A stretch of 64,000 bases of DNA from Bacillota bacterium (GTDB lineage: Bacteria; Bacillota; Clostridia; Christensenellales; JAEXRW01): contig JAEXRW010000010.1 in assembly GCA_023454175.1 (NCBI GenBank), positions 248,001-312,000 of the forward strand, read 5' to 3'. How positions within the stretch are numbered: position 1 is the stretch's first letter; each line of letters starts with the position of its first letter. The notes below the pieces were generated by a model. The model saw only the letters and a program-made list of their open reading frames with translations. It was not told the DNA's origin and did no database searches. A program made the translations under genes and the position numbers. Below are positions 43,162 through 51,828 of this stretch, in pieces.

Positions 43162-43937
43162 TGGCGAGGCCGGAACGATGCGTACGGGAACCCGGGAGCT
43201 GCGGGGGGCTTTGCTGCACCAGAATCGAACATTTCGGCGTGCGTGCGGGAAACAGGGAGATCCTGCGGGATGTAAACGTGCACATCCACTGCGGGGAGCT
43301 CACCGCGCTCATCGGACCCAACGGCGCGGGCAAGAGTACGCTGCTCAAGGCCATACTCGGGCAGGTGCGGCACACGGGGAGACTCCGCTATGAAGACGAA
43401 AAGGGCAGGCGCTCGGGGCAGCCGCTGATCGGCTACGTACCCCAGAGCATCGCGATCGACGCGGGCTCGCCTATCAGCGTGCTGGACCTTTTCCTGTGCA
43501 TGAACAGCACATTTCCCGCCTTCCTGGGCGTGCCGAAATCCAAGCTCTACCGGGCGCAGGACAGCCTGAACACCGTGAATGCAGCCCACCTCCTGAACTG
43601 CCGCCTGGGGACCCTTTCGGGCGGGGAGATGCAGCGGGTACTGCTGGCGCTCGCCCTCGACCCTGTCCCGGACCTGCTGCTCCTCGACGAGCCGGTATCG
43701 GGCGTGGACCGGAACGGGATCGAACTGTTTTACGACATGGTCTCATCCATGCGGAAAAAATATGACCTCTCCATCATCCTCGTGTCCCACGACTGGGACC
43801 TGGTGGAGAAATTTGCCGACCGCGCCGTCCTGCTGGACGGGACCGTACTGTGCGAGGGCATCCCCGCAAGCGTATTCCAAAGCGGGGATTTCAGAAGGCT
43901 TTTCCCGTCCCCTATGCGAAGGGAGGGGGAGGCATGA
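43161..43937 (+). CDS. Metal ABC transporter ATP-binding protein (ZnuC/MntB type)
   Basis: ATPase of the metal importer, 258 residues. It has Walker A GPNGAGKST, Q-loop YVPQS, signature LSGGEMQR, Walker B LLLLDEP and H-loop SHDWD. The start at ATG 43161 has ACGGAGG upstream and couples to the binding-protein stop. It carries a short N-terminal extension with Cys residues (REPGSCGGLCC) that is unusual for ZnuC and could touch metal; this is only an observation. It overlaps the permease by ATGA. Confidence 0.92.
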   Translation: MARPERCVREPGSCGGLCCTRIEHFGVRAGNREILRDVNVHIHCGELTALIGPNGAGKSTLLKAILGQVRHTGRLRYEDEKGRRSGQPLIGYVPQSIAIDAGSPISVLDLFLCMNSTFPAFLGVPKSKLYRAQDSLNTVNAAHLLNCRLGTLSGGEMQRVLLALALDPVPDLLLLDEPVSGVDRNGIELFYDMVSSMRKKYDLSIILVSHDWDLVEKFADRAVLLDGTVLCEGIPASVFQSGDFRRLFPSPMRREGEA

Positions 43938-44779
43938 GCATCTGGTATGCCATCGTATCCGTCCTGCCCTTTGGCTGGGCCATCCCCGGGGAAATGGACT
44001 TCATGAAAAACGCGCTATTGGCCGTGATCCTGCTGGCACCTGTGTTCTCGCTGCTGGGGACGATGGTGGTGAACAACCGGATGGCCTTTTTCTCGGACGC
44101 ACTGGGGCACAGCGTATTTACGGGCATCGCCATCGGGGCGCTCTTCGGCGTGATCCAGCCGATCTGGGCGGCGATGATCTTCGCGGCCGTCTTCGCGCTG
44201 GGCATCACCCTCATCAAATACAAGAGCCGGATGCCTTCGGACACCGTGATCGGCGTATTTTCCTCGGTGGCCATCGCGCTGGGCATCGTACTTTCCACGC
44301 TGGGCGGGAGGAGCTTTGCGAAACTGAACAAGTACCTGATCGGCGACATACTGAACATCACCGCCGGGGAGATCGGCATGCTGCTGATGGTGCTGATCGC
44401 AGTATTTGTCCTGTGGGTGCTGATCTTCAACAAGCTGGCCGTCATCAGCGTGGACAGGCCCCTGGCGGCGAGCCGGGGGATCAAGGTGTACTTCATAGAG
44501 GCGCTTTTCACGCTGGCCATCGCCGTGGTGGTCACCGCCTCGATATCCTGGATCGGGCTGCTCGTTATAAATAGCTTTCTCGTATTACCTGCGGCATCGA
44601 GCCGAAACATCACGCGGAATGTGCGCAGCTACCACCTGGCGGCGTTCCTTTTCTCCATCTTTTCGGGCATCGCGGGACTGATCGCGTCGTATTACCTGGA
44701 GATCGCGACAGGCGCGGCGATCGTATTGGTCTCAGCCATTTGCTTCTTTGCAACATTTGCTTTCAGGAACAGAAGTTGA
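43934..44779 (+). CDS. Metal ABC transporter permease (ZnuB/MntD type)
   Basis: Membrane subunit of the zinc/manganese importer, 281 residues with about eight to nine hydrophobic helices. The conserved core FFSDALGHSVFTGIAIG matches the ABC-3 permease family, with ASISWIGLLVINSFLVLPAA later. ATG 43934 overlaps the ATPase stop (ATGA). All three genes form one operon. No metal-dependent regulator gene or clear Zur/MntR box was found nearby. Confidence 0.93.
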   Translation: MSIWYAIVSVLPFGWAIPGEMDFMKNALLAVILLAPVFSLLGTMVVNNRMAFFSDALGHSVFTGIAIGALFGVIQPIWAAMIFAAVFALGITLIKYKSRMPSDTVIGVFSSVAIALGIVLSTLGGRSFAKLNKYLIGDILNITAGEIGMLLMVLIAVFVLWVLIFNKLAVISVDRPLAASRGIKVYFIEALFTLAIAVVVTASISWIGLLVINSFLVLPAASSRNITRNVRSYHLAAFLFSIFSGIAGLIASYYLEIATGAAIVLVSAICFFATFAFRNRS

Positions 44780-45380
44780 CGGCTGCCCACGATGCCCTGA
44801 TACTTCGTTGCGGCTTGCGGTTGGTCGTTGCGGAGTAGCGCTGCTACACCTCACTCCCAATCCTCGCCGCGCCTTGTCTGAGGGCACCGTGGATTGCCGT
44901 AAAGGAAACGCCAAGTTCCAACAGTTGCAGACGGCAATCAGGAAGGGCGGCTGTGGGCAGCCGCCCTTACAGTATCCAACAGGCGAAAGGATATATTGAG
45001 AATCATTCAAAGAATCTAATCCCAGACCTGCATCGAGACTTAACGGACAACGGCATTTATGAAGGATCGTTTGGGTCCGGCTGCACACAAAACAAGAAAC
45101 GGTCTTTATGAGAAACATTATGCTCTGCAGTATTATTCAACCCGTATTTTAAACAATTCTTAAAGTCCGAGCATATACAATGATAAGGGCGATATCGGCT
45201 GTAATAATGTAAATATAGATGAATAAATGATATCACAGGGGTGTGAACCTGTTTGATTTTTCAATGCCTGCGTGGTATCTTATAGTGTACTGGTAAATAT
45301 CCGGCAAAAAACTGATATATTTTCGGGACGGATGGTAAAGAATATATGCGTCCAAAACTATAATGGAGGTATATCACAAA
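44780..45380. repeat. Long intergenic repeat region before the zinc-ribbon gene
   Basis: 601 bp. At about 44785-44905 lies the TTGCGGAGTAGCGCTGCTAC / CGCGCCTTGTCTGAGG family (also 480-600). At 44925-44990 lies a hairpin repeat (GGGCGGCT-6-AGCCGCCC at 44945-44966) followed by TTAC. From about 45000 the sequence is unique and A+T-rich, probably the promoter region of the next gene. No gene was seen. Confidence 0.6.
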
Positions 45381-45596
45381 ATGCCGGACAAGAAACTCAC
45401 CTGCAAGGATTGCAGCCAGGAATTCACCTTCACGGAAGGCGAACAGGAATTTTACAAGGAAAAGGGTTTTGAGAACGAACCCCAGCGGTGCCCCGATTGC
45501 CGGCGGGCGAAAAAGCAGCAGCACAGGGACAGCGGCGGCGGCGGCAGGTCGTTCGGCGGCCGCGGTGGCGGCGGCGGAGGCGGCTCAAGATGGTAA
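45381..45596 (+). CDS. Zinc-ribbon protein with RGG-like tail
   Basis: 71 residues. Two CxxC knuckles (CKDC, CPDC) frame the trcl-type zinc ribbon DKKLTCKDCSQEFTFTEGEQ and EKGFENEPQRCPDCR. After a short Lys/Gln stretch the tail is almost pure glycine with RSFGGRGGGG. RGG-like tails commonly bind RNA, and similar proteins in Clostridia are often seen near cold-shock proteins; a role in RNA handling is inference. ATG 45381 is used; GGAGG is at 45364-45368. Confidence 0.85.
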   Translation: MPDKKLTCKDCSQEFTFTEGEQEFYKEKGFENEPQRCPDCRRAKKQQHRDSGGGGRSFGGRGGGGGGGSRW

Positions 45597-45753
45597 ATCA
45601 GCGTAACAAACGCTGAACTTCCATCGTGCTTGAGACGACATATCATATGAAGTATACCGTGGGCGGGCGTTTTGAAAGATAGAAGGACCGGAAAAAAGGA
45701 ATACCCGAAATACTCTCAAAAACAATGAATTTAAATACCTGAGGCGAAGAAAA

Positions 45754-46491
45754 TTGAAAAACGGATACAATGAGATACTGGTACTGGGCGACTCCGTCAC
45801 CAAGGGCGTGGTGGTGGACGAGGAACATTTCCGCTACAGGATGATCGACGAAAGCTGCTTCAACCTGGTGAAGGACAATCTTACCACTGAGGTACGGAGC
45901 CTGGCCAAATTTGGCCAGACGCTGCCGGCCGCCATCGAGCGGCTCGAAGCCGAACTGGATAACGGCGCGAAGCCCGACGTGGTGGTGGTGGAGCTGGGCT
46001 CCAACGACTGCGACTTCAACTGGAACCTCATCGCGGAAGACCCGGAGGCGGAACACAGGCCCAACACGCCCTTTGACAGCTTCAAGGAGACACTATCAAA
46101 ATTTTTCTCGGAGCTGAACAAACGGGTGATCCGGCCGGTGGTGATGACGATGCACCCCATCGACGCGGAACGGTATTTCAAATGGTTCACGGGCGGGGAC
46201 GAAAACAAGGCCAAAAGCATCATGAAGTGGCTGGGGAACGTAACCCGCATCTACTGGTGGCAGGAACGCTACAACGAGGCGATCCTCGAGGTGGCGGACA
46301 AATTCAAGGTGCCGCTCATCAACACGCGCGGGGCTTTCCTGAGCCAGGAGGATTTCCGGCCGTACCTGTGCAGGGACGGCATCCACCCCAACGCACAGGG
46401 GCACAGGCTCATGGCGCAGCGGATACTGGAATTCATATCGGAACGGGCGGACTACATGCTGAAGGGCGGCAAACCGCAACTCCAATACTAG
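45754..46491 (+). CDS. SGNH/GDSL-family hydrolase
   Basis: Serine esterase-like protein, 245 residues, cytoplasmic (no signal peptide). Block I is LVLGDSVTKG with nucleophile Ser14. ELGSNDCDFNW gives the block III glycine and asparagine. Block V DGIHPNAQGH holds the catalytic Asp and His near residues 208-211. A TTG start follows GAGGCGA. It is a single-gene unit closed by a terminator. The substrate is unknown; carbohydrate esterase or lysophospholipase activity is possible. Confidence 0.88.
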   Translation: MKNGYNEILVLGDSVTKGVVVDEEHFRYRMIDESCFNLVKDNLTTEVRSLAKFGQTLPAAIERLEAELDNGAKPDVVVVELGSNDCDFNWNLIAEDPEAEHRPNTPFDSFKETLSKFFSELNKRVIRPVVMTMHPIDAERYFKWFTGGDENKAKSIMKWLGNVTRIYWWQERYNEAILEVADKFKVPLINTRGAFLSQEDFRPYLCRDGIHPNAQGHRLMAQRILEFISERADYMLKGGKPQLQY

Positions 46492-46506
46492 GAATCAAAA
46501 TGAAAC

Positions 46507-46540
46507 GCCTCCGGAACAATCGTTTCCGGGGGCATTTTTT
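46507..46540 (+). terminator. Terminator after the SGNH hydrolase
   Basis: GCCTCCGGAA pairs with TTTCCGGGGGC (one G-U) and is followed by ATTTTTTAT. Confidence 0.88.
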
Positions 46541-46794
46541 ATAGTTGAGAGTTGAGAGTATTATGCTGACTTGAAGTTGGCGACACCTCATCCGGCACCA
46601 TAGTGAATCCAATTGTACCAACTGGATTCACATTCGTGCCACCTTCCCCTCAAGGGGAAGGCTTTTCGGAAACCAGACAGATGCTATTTTCCAAGGTGGA
46701 GTTGAATATAGATAAATGAGTATGGCATTTTGTCGTTACAATAAAAACCAAAACATGGTTTGAATAATTGGTGGTTGGGGGGAACCCATCATTC
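46541..46794. repeat. Intergenic repeat region
   Basis: Starts with TTGAGAGTTGAGAGT. An inverted pair follows: GTGAATCCAATTGTACC and AACTGGATTCAC (about 46600-46633). Next is the motif CCACCTTCCCCTCAAGGGGAAGGC with an internal CCCCTCAAGGGG-type palindrome. This last motif is related to the GGAAGGCAGTTCCCC block at 13035-13060. No gene. Confidence 0.55.
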
Positions 46795-47922
46795 CTACGG
46801 TTTCAACTGGTCCGCCGTGTAATATCCGCTTTCAATGAGGACCTGTTTGTAATTACTTTTGTCCACGAGCACCAGGTCGACCAGGAGCGCGGGGACGACA
46901 TTTACACCATTATCATACGTTATAGTATCATTCACAGGGACATCCCTGCCCTGGAATAGAGCATCGACCATATCCGCCACCTTGGAGACGAGGAGACGGT
47001 CGTCCCAGAAGAGCGACATAGCCTGCTTTCCCGCCAGGATCGCCTTCACGTTGGCGATATCGCAATCCTGCCCGGTGATGAGGGGCCAGGGCCTGCCGGG
47101 CGCACCATAGCCCGCTTCGTCCAGGGCGGCGATGACACCCAAGGCGATGCTGTCATTGGGCGAGAGGATGGCATCCAACCGGGCATCTTCGTAATAACCG
47201 GACAACAGCCCGCTCATCCTTTGCATGGCGGTCTCGGACTTCCACCCCGGGACGCCTATTTTTGAAAAATCCGTCTGCCCGCTCCTGACCACCAGTTTAC
47301 CGCTATCCATATACGGCCTAAGGATGTCCATAGCCTCGCCATAGGGCAGCATCGCATTCCCGTCTTCCGGCGCGCCCGCAAATAGCTCGATATTGAAGGG
47401 CCCGGCGGCATTTTTCAGGTCCAGTTTGGCCTCGATATATCGGGCCTGCAGGCGACCGGCACTGCTTCGGTCAATGGCTGCATAATAGTCCACATCGGCT
47501 GTATTCATGATGAGGCGGTCGTATGCAATGACGGTAATCCCGACACTTTTCGCTTTATCCAATACAACACCCAGCGAATCGCCGTCAATGGGGGCAATAA
47601 CCATGACCCTGGGCTTCTTAGCGATCTCGGCCTCTATCTGGCTGATCTGTTTACCCACATCATTGTCTGCGTAAAAAGCGTCCACCTGATATCCCATGCG
47701 CTGCAGCTGCGGTTTTACAGGGGTGGTATCGTAACTATAGCGTGTGAGGACCTTGGAGGCGAAGAAAAACGCTACGAGACCTTTGGGGGAGGGGCTGGAT
47801 GGCGCATCGGAATAAACGCTGCAGCCGGGAACCGAAGCAACAAGCAGCGCAATTATTACCGCCTGGATGCTCCTGGCGAAGATCCTGCCCCGTTTCCGGT
47901 CAACATGCCTATCTGCCCGCAT
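46795..47922 (-). CDS. Orphan sugar-binding lipoprotein (ChvE/XylF-like)
   Basis: Periplasmic-binding-protein-fold lipoprotein, 375 residues. A signal peptide with lipobox VPGC is followed by a domain typical of ChvE/xylose-binding proteins: KPQLQRMGYQVDAFYADND, QISQIEAEI, VIAYDRLIMNTADVDYYAAID, LLSGYYEDARLDAILSPNDSIALG and TGQDCDIANVKAILAG. ATG 47922 has GGGGG 9 bp upstream. No permease or ATPase gene is adjacent, so it may serve a transporter elsewhere, or act as a chemosensory or signalling protein. Confidence 0.88.
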   Translation of the reverse strand: MRADRHVDRKRGRIFARSIQAVIIALLVASVPGCSVYSDAPSSPSPKGLVAFFFASKVLTRYSYDTTPVKPQLQRMGYQVDAFYADNDVGKQISQIEAEIAKKPRVMVIAPIDGDSLGVVLDKAKSVGITVIAYDRLIMNTADVDYYAAIDRSSAGRLQARYIEAKLDLKNAAGPFNIELFAGAPEDGNAMLPYGEAMDILRPYMDSGKLVVRSGQTDFSKIGVPGWKSETAMQRMSGLLSGYYEDARLDAILSPNDSIALGVIAALDEAGYGAPGRPWPLITGQDCDIANVKAILAGKQAMSLFWDDRLLVSKVADMVDALFQGRDVPVNDTITYDNGVNVVPALLVDLVLVDKSNYKQVLIESGYYTADQLKP

Positions 47923-48121
47923 ATACCGATACCCCCTATGAATGAATATCCTCCACTCCAATATCACACATATAGGAATAAATAACAAGTATTATATAAC
48001 CGCCGGCAGTATCGGCTCATTGCATGTCAGGCCTGATATTTCCCGGGAAGAGCGATGTGCATGTTCCAAAACGGCATACCTGTGGTACAATTTATGTAAA
48101 TGTCAGATCGCGGAGGAGAAC

Positions 48122-48871
48122 ATGCCTTTTTTCAAGAAGCATAAAACGGTGATCCTGCTGTCGGCGGGGCTAATCGCGGCGGCAGCCATCATCTATGTGA
48201 TACAGTTGCTCGTATTCAATAAGCCGCAGGACACGGAGTTTTACCTGCTGCAGGACCTGGCATTCCTGCCGCTGAGCGTGCTCTTCGTGACCCTCATCCT
48301 GGGGCAATACCTGAACGCCAAGGAGAAACGGGTGCGCATGGAGAAGATCCACATCGTGGTGAGCGAATTCTTCTCGGAGGCGGGCGTGGCGATCATCTCC
48401 GAAATGAACAGGATGGCAAAGGACATGTGCGGGATGTGCGACACCCTCAACATCAAACCCGAGTGGAAAGAGCAAGATTTCCGTGCAGCCGTCAAGACCG
48501 TGACGAAGGCCCAATTTGAGGTCAAGGCGACTCCCCCGCTGCTGGCGGACATGCACGCGCTGCTTTCGGAGAAGAAGAAGACCGTCCTTTCGATGTTTGA
48601 AAACCCGAACCTGCTGGAGCACGACAAGATCACCGACATGCTGTGGGCGGTATACCACGTGGCGGACGAACTGCAGAACCGGGAGGACTTCGCCACTTTG
48701 CCAGAGAGCGACCTTTCCCACCTCTCGGGGGACGTGAAGCGGGCATACAAGCTGCTCATCACCGAATGGATCGAATACATGCGCCACCTGAAGACGCATT
48801 ACCCCTACCTTTTCTCGCTGGCGCTGCGGAAGAACCCTTTTACATGCTGCGAAACAATCGTGCGAAGTTGA
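48122..48871 (+). CDS. Two-helix membrane protein of unknown function
   Basis: 249 residues. Two hydrophobic helices (about 11-30 and 42-62) with a short outside loop are followed by a long cytosolic, helix-rich domain with conserved-looking segments RVRMEKIHIVVSEFFSE, CGMCDTL and LPESDLSHLSGDVKRAY. ATG 48122 follows CGGAGGAGA. I do not recognise a family. It stands alone, divergent from the orphan sugar-binding protein, with a GGGAGGCA-family repeat after it. A sensor or anchoring role cannot be told from sequence. Confidence 0.7.
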   Translation: MPFFKKHKTVILLSAGLIAAAAIIYVIQLLVFNKPQDTEFYLLQDLAFLPLSVLFVTLILGQYLNAKEKRVRMEKIHIVVSEFFSEAGVAIISEMNRMAKDMCGMCDTLNIKPEWKEQDFRAAVKTVTKAQFEVKATPPLLADMHALLSEKKKTVLSMFENPNLLEHDKITDMLWAVYHVADELQNREDFATLPESDLSHLSGDVKRAYKLLITEWIEYMRHLKTHYPYLFSLALRKNPFTCCETIVRS

Positions 48872-49004
48872 CAGTTGAAAGTTGAGAGTTGACAGTTTAG
48901 GAATGCATAGGGAGGCAAAATTGCCTCCCACTGGGCATGGTTATTTTATTCCCTTCGGGGGGAAGATTACGATAATTCATTCCTCGGAATATGGGAGGGC
49001 GGAA
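48872..49004. repeat. Intergenic repeat, GGGAGGCA family copy 3
   Basis: The lead TTGACAGTTGAAAGTTGAGAG is followed by the palindrome at 48910-48929 (GGGAGGCA-AAAT-TGCCTCCC) and CACTGGGCATGG. Confidence 0.7.
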
Positions 49005-49688
49005 ATGGATATAACAGTTTTCTGCAAGCTGCAGTACGGGGTGTATGTGGTGAGCTCCATTTCGGGCGGGAGGATGAACGGGCAGATTGTGAACGCCCTT
49101 TTCCAGGCGACGAGCGCACCGCCGCGGTTTGCCATGGCGATACACAAGGACAACCTGACCCATGCATACCTGATGGAGAGCGGGAAGGCGGCCATCTCCA
49201 TCCTGCCCGAAAGCGCGCCTATGACCACCATCGGGCTTTTCGGGTTCCGCTCGGGACACAATATCGAGAAATACCAGTCCATCCAGTATGCCATCGGTAA
49301 GAACGGGTGCCCGGTACTGAAGCAGGACTGTGTGGGGACCATCGAAGCGGACGTGATCAGCACGATGGACGCGGGGACGCATACCATCTTCCTGTGCGAG
49401 GCGACGGAAGGGGCCGTGAGCGGGGATGAAACCCCGATGACGTATGCATACTACCACGAAGTGAAAAAGGGGAAGGTGCCGGAAAACGCCCCCCACTATA
49501 TAAAAGAAGAGGTGAAGAAAGTGAACACAGGCAAATACGAGTGCGGGATCTGCGGATACATCTACGACCCGGCTGCGGGGGATACGGATGCGGGCGTGGC
49601 GCCGGGAACACCATTCGAGTCCCTGCCGGAGGGGTGGGTATGCCCGGTCTGCGGGGCGGCGAAAAGCGAATTTACGCCGCTGGATTAA
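49005..49688 (+). CDS. Flavin reductase-rubredoxin fusion (high-molecular-weight rubredoxin)
   Basis: Two-domain redox protein, 228 residues. The N-terminal FMN-binding flavin-reductase-like domain (about 1-165) has YGVYVVSSISGGRMNGQIVN and FGFRSGHNIEKY. The C-terminal rubredoxin (about 175-228) has the iron cysteines CGICGYIYDP and CPVCGAAKS. Proteins of this build pass electrons from NAD(P)H:rubredoxin reductase to flavodiiron or peroxide-reducing proteins in anaerobes. ATG 49005 has GGGAGGGC upstream. Ferritin follows at once, which makes an oxygen and iron stress unit likely. Confidence 0.93.
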   Translation: MDITVFCKLQYGVYVVSSISGGRMNGQIVNALFQATSAPPRFAMAIHKDNLTHAYLMESGKAAISILPESAPMTTIGLFGFRSGHNIEKYQSIQYAIGKNGCPVLKQDCVGTIEADVISTMDAGTHTIFLCEATEGAVSGDETPMTYAYYHEVKKGKVPENAPHYIKEEVKKVNTGKYECGICGYIYDPAAGDTDAGVAPGTPFESLPEGWVCPVCGAAKSEFTPLD

Positions 49689-49764
49689 CGTTTAAACATC
49701 GGGAAGGCGGGTTATTAATAGGATAACAAACATGGATCAAAACACTGACGGGGAGGGAATATCC

Positions 49765-50286
49765 ATGACGGACGAGATCAAGAAACTGCTCAACAGCCAA
49801 TTCAACAAGGAGCTTTACTCCGCGTACCTGTACATGGACATCGCGGCCTACTATGAAGCACAAAACCTGAAGGGGATCGCGCACTGGTATTTCGTGCAGA
49901 CGCAGGAGGAACGGGACCACGCGCTGCTTTTCTTCCGCTTCATGCTGGACAACGGAGTGGAGCTGGAGTCGATGGCCATCGACAAGCCCACCTACAGCAC
50001 GGCCAGCCTGCGGGAACCCCTGGTGGCGGCGTTGAAGCACGAGGAATTTGTGACGAAGAGCATCTACGAAATCTACGACGCGGCAATGAAGGAAAAGAAT
50101 TACCTCGTGATGCAATTCCTCGACTGGTTCGTGAAAGAGCAGGGGGAAGAGGAAAAGAACGCCAACGACAACGTGAAGAACTACGACCTGTACGGCGGGG
50201 ACCCCAAGAGCCTGTTCCTGCTGGACGCGGAGATGCTGAAGCGCGTGTATGCTGCGCCCTCCATCATGCCGCCGCAGATCATGTAA
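49765..50286 (+). CDS. ftn: Non-heme ferritin
   Basis: Iron-storage protein forming a 24-subunit shell that oxidises and stores Fe. The 173 residues carry ferroxidase ligands expected at Glu16 (FNKELYSAYLYM), Glu49 and His52 (TQEERDHALLF), with EEFVTKSIYEIY and FLDWFVKEQGEEE later. ATG 49765 is preferred because GGGGAGGGAA lies before it; a start 11 codons upstream is not needed. It is about 75 bp after the rubredoxin fusion and could be cotranscribed. Confidence 0.94.
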   Translation: MTDEIKKLLNSQFNKELYSAYLYMDIAAYYEAQNLKGIAHWYFVQTQEERDHALLFFRFMLDNGVELESMAIDKPTYSTASLREPLVAALKHEEFVTKSIYEIYDAAMKEKNYLVMQFLDWFVKEQGEEEKNANDNVKNYDLYGGDPKSLFLLDAEMLKRVYAAPSIMPPQIM

Positions 50287-50665
50287 CTTTGCCTTCCAGG
50301 GGAGCTTGGGCAGCCCCCCCTAGATACCTCGCTGCACTTCGTGCGGCCGCTCGGATACCCCCCTGCCTATAAGGTGTGATTTCTTACGTCACGCCGCAAG
50401 AAATCACGATTGAATTTTATGATGGTGCCGGTAACGTGCAGCATGAACCACAATGAACTGGCCACCCACTGATAGCGTACGGCGGCGTGCGAATCTGTAT
50501 ATAAGCAGGCATTTTTCCACCCGTCAGGGGTTGACGCGTCACGCAGAAATATGGCCGGATAATAATGTCAAAGCTTATTGAAGAATACACAGAATCCGGA
50601 TATGATGGGTACATAAACAAAAGCAAAAAATCTGTTCATTTACATTTTAAGAAGGGGGCATAATC
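50287..50665. repeat. Intergenic repeat region after ferritin
   Basis: 379 bp. Contains CCAGGGGAGCTTGGGCAGCCCCCCC, then ACCTCGCTGCACTTCGTGC and CCCCCCTGCCTATAAGGTGTG (about 50343-50378), the last also at 5452-5477, and a CACGCCGCAAGAAATCACGATT block like the CGCCGCAAATCGGCA family. TTAAGAAGGGGG (about 50647-50658) is the RBS of the next gene. No gene in between. Confidence 0.55.
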
Positions 50666-51103
50666 ATGAGCACAGTATCCTTACAATCGCTTCACTCGGA
50701 AGACGGCAAGTCATCCACGGGCCTGGAAGAAAACATCGCAGTGCTGCTGTCCTATCTCTTTTGGTGGCTGGGCGGACTCATATTCTTTATCGTCGAAAAA
50801 AAGAGCAAATACGTCAAATTCCACGCGCTTCAATCCCTGGTCTTTGGCGGCGCCTTCTTTGTGATATGGCTGATCTTCCAGATCATCGCGGGGGCCATAT
50901 CGGCAGCGGCTACAGCAAGCGCTATCCTGGCAGGGAATCCATTAGCGGCGCTCGGAGCGGTATCCGTTTTCGGGGTCATCGCGACCATCCTCATCCTCGC
51001 GATATGGGCCGTTATCATCGTGGCGATCGTATTTGCCTTCATGAAAAAAGACCTCGTGATGCCTGTGATCGGACCTTTCGCGTACAAAACCGTTACGAAA
51101 TAA
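50666..51103 (+). CDS. DUF4870-family membrane protein (copy 1)
   Basis: 145 residues. The start SEDGKSSTGLEENIAVLLSY and the YVKFHALQS motif are typical of DUF4870. Three hydrophobic helices follow and the protein ends PVIGPFAYKTVTK. No enzymatic motif; the family is related in topology to Tic20-type proteins, and function is unknown. AAGAAGGGGG precedes the ATG. It is closed by a terminator and followed by a paralogue with the same opening and ending sequence. Confidence 0.85.
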   Translation: MSTVSLQSLHSEDGKSSTGLEENIAVLLSYLFWWLGGLIFFIVEKKSKYVKFHALQSLVFGGAFFVIWLIFQIIAGAISAAATASAILAGNPLAALGAVSVFGVIATILILAIWAVIIVAIVFAFMKKDLVMPVIGPFAYKTVTK

Positions 51104-51116
51104 CAGTTGATACATC

Positions 51117-51151
51117 AAAAGGCTGCCTGTACCAGACGGGCGGCCTTTTTT
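51117..51151 (+). terminator. Terminator after DUF4870 copy 1
   Basis: AAAAGGCTGCCTGT pairs with ACGGGCGGCCTTTTTT (with G-U pairs), ending in a T-run. Confidence 0.85.
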
Positions 51152-51283
51152 ACTTCCATCTGGCTGGAACCGGTACGAAAGGAATATACAGGATTTAACG
51201 GGCAAATTATACTTGTTGAAATATTCCTTTTTTGAGGGTATGATGGACAGCGAAATCATCCTAATTTATCTGGAGGGCATACC

Positions 51284-51688
51284 GTGAGCAAACCAACACT
51301 AGAAGGACTCCACAGCCCGGACGGGAAATCATCCACGGGACTGAGCGAAAACATCATCGCGCTGCTGTGCTATATCCTGGGGCCTTATACATGGATCATG
51401 GGACTGATCTTTTACAACACGGAGCGGAGCAGCAAATATGTAAAATTCCACGCGGTGCAGGCCATGATCCTGGGTATCATCGCGAGCGGAATATGGCTCA
51501 TATTCCTCATCATGGGCATAACCACCGCCTTTATCGGGATCGGCTGGGTCTTCATGCTGCTGGCGTGGCTGGTGGTGACCGGGGGCTGCCTGGCGCTGTG
51601 CATTTACGGAATCGTGACGACCTATGCCAAGCAGGATTTCGTGCTGCCCATCATCGGCGAGCAGGCCTACGCGATCGTGACCAAATAA
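51284..51688 (+). CDS. DUF4870-family membrane protein (copy 2)
   Basis: 134-residue paralogue of the previous gene: SPDGKSSTGLSENIIALLCY, then YVKFHAVQAM, three hydrophobic helices and PIIGEQAYAIVTK. A GTG start follows GGAGGG. It has its own promoter region and terminator, so the two copies can be regulated separately. Confidence 0.85.
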   Translation: MSKPTLEGLHSPDGKSSTGLSENIIALLCYILGPYTWIMGLIFYNTERSSKYVKFHAVQAMILGIIASGIWLIFLIMGITTAFIGIGWVFMLLAWLVVTGGCLALCIYGIVTTYAKQDFVLPIIGEQAYAIVTK

Positions 51689-51702
51689 CCGGACCGGGCA
51701 AA

Positions 51703-51737
51703 GGGGCTGTTCAATGGATGGGCAGCCCTCTTTTTTG
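51703..51737 (+). terminator. Terminator after DUF4870 copy 2
   Basis: GGGCTG pairs with CAGCCC across a 13-base loop, followed by TCTTTTTTG. Confidence 0.8.
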
Positions 51738-51828
51738 CATTACCGGCATGAAAAAGCGGGTGGAAACAAAAGCGCAACATGCGAATACACTGTATCATGG
51801 CTGAGCTTTATCGTGGGGGGAGAAAGCT

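Noticed and set aside
44748..44999. 83-codon open frame in the repeat block after the metal permease
   Set aside because: It lies in two dispersed non-coding repeats; the same repeats elsewhere are not open in this frame.
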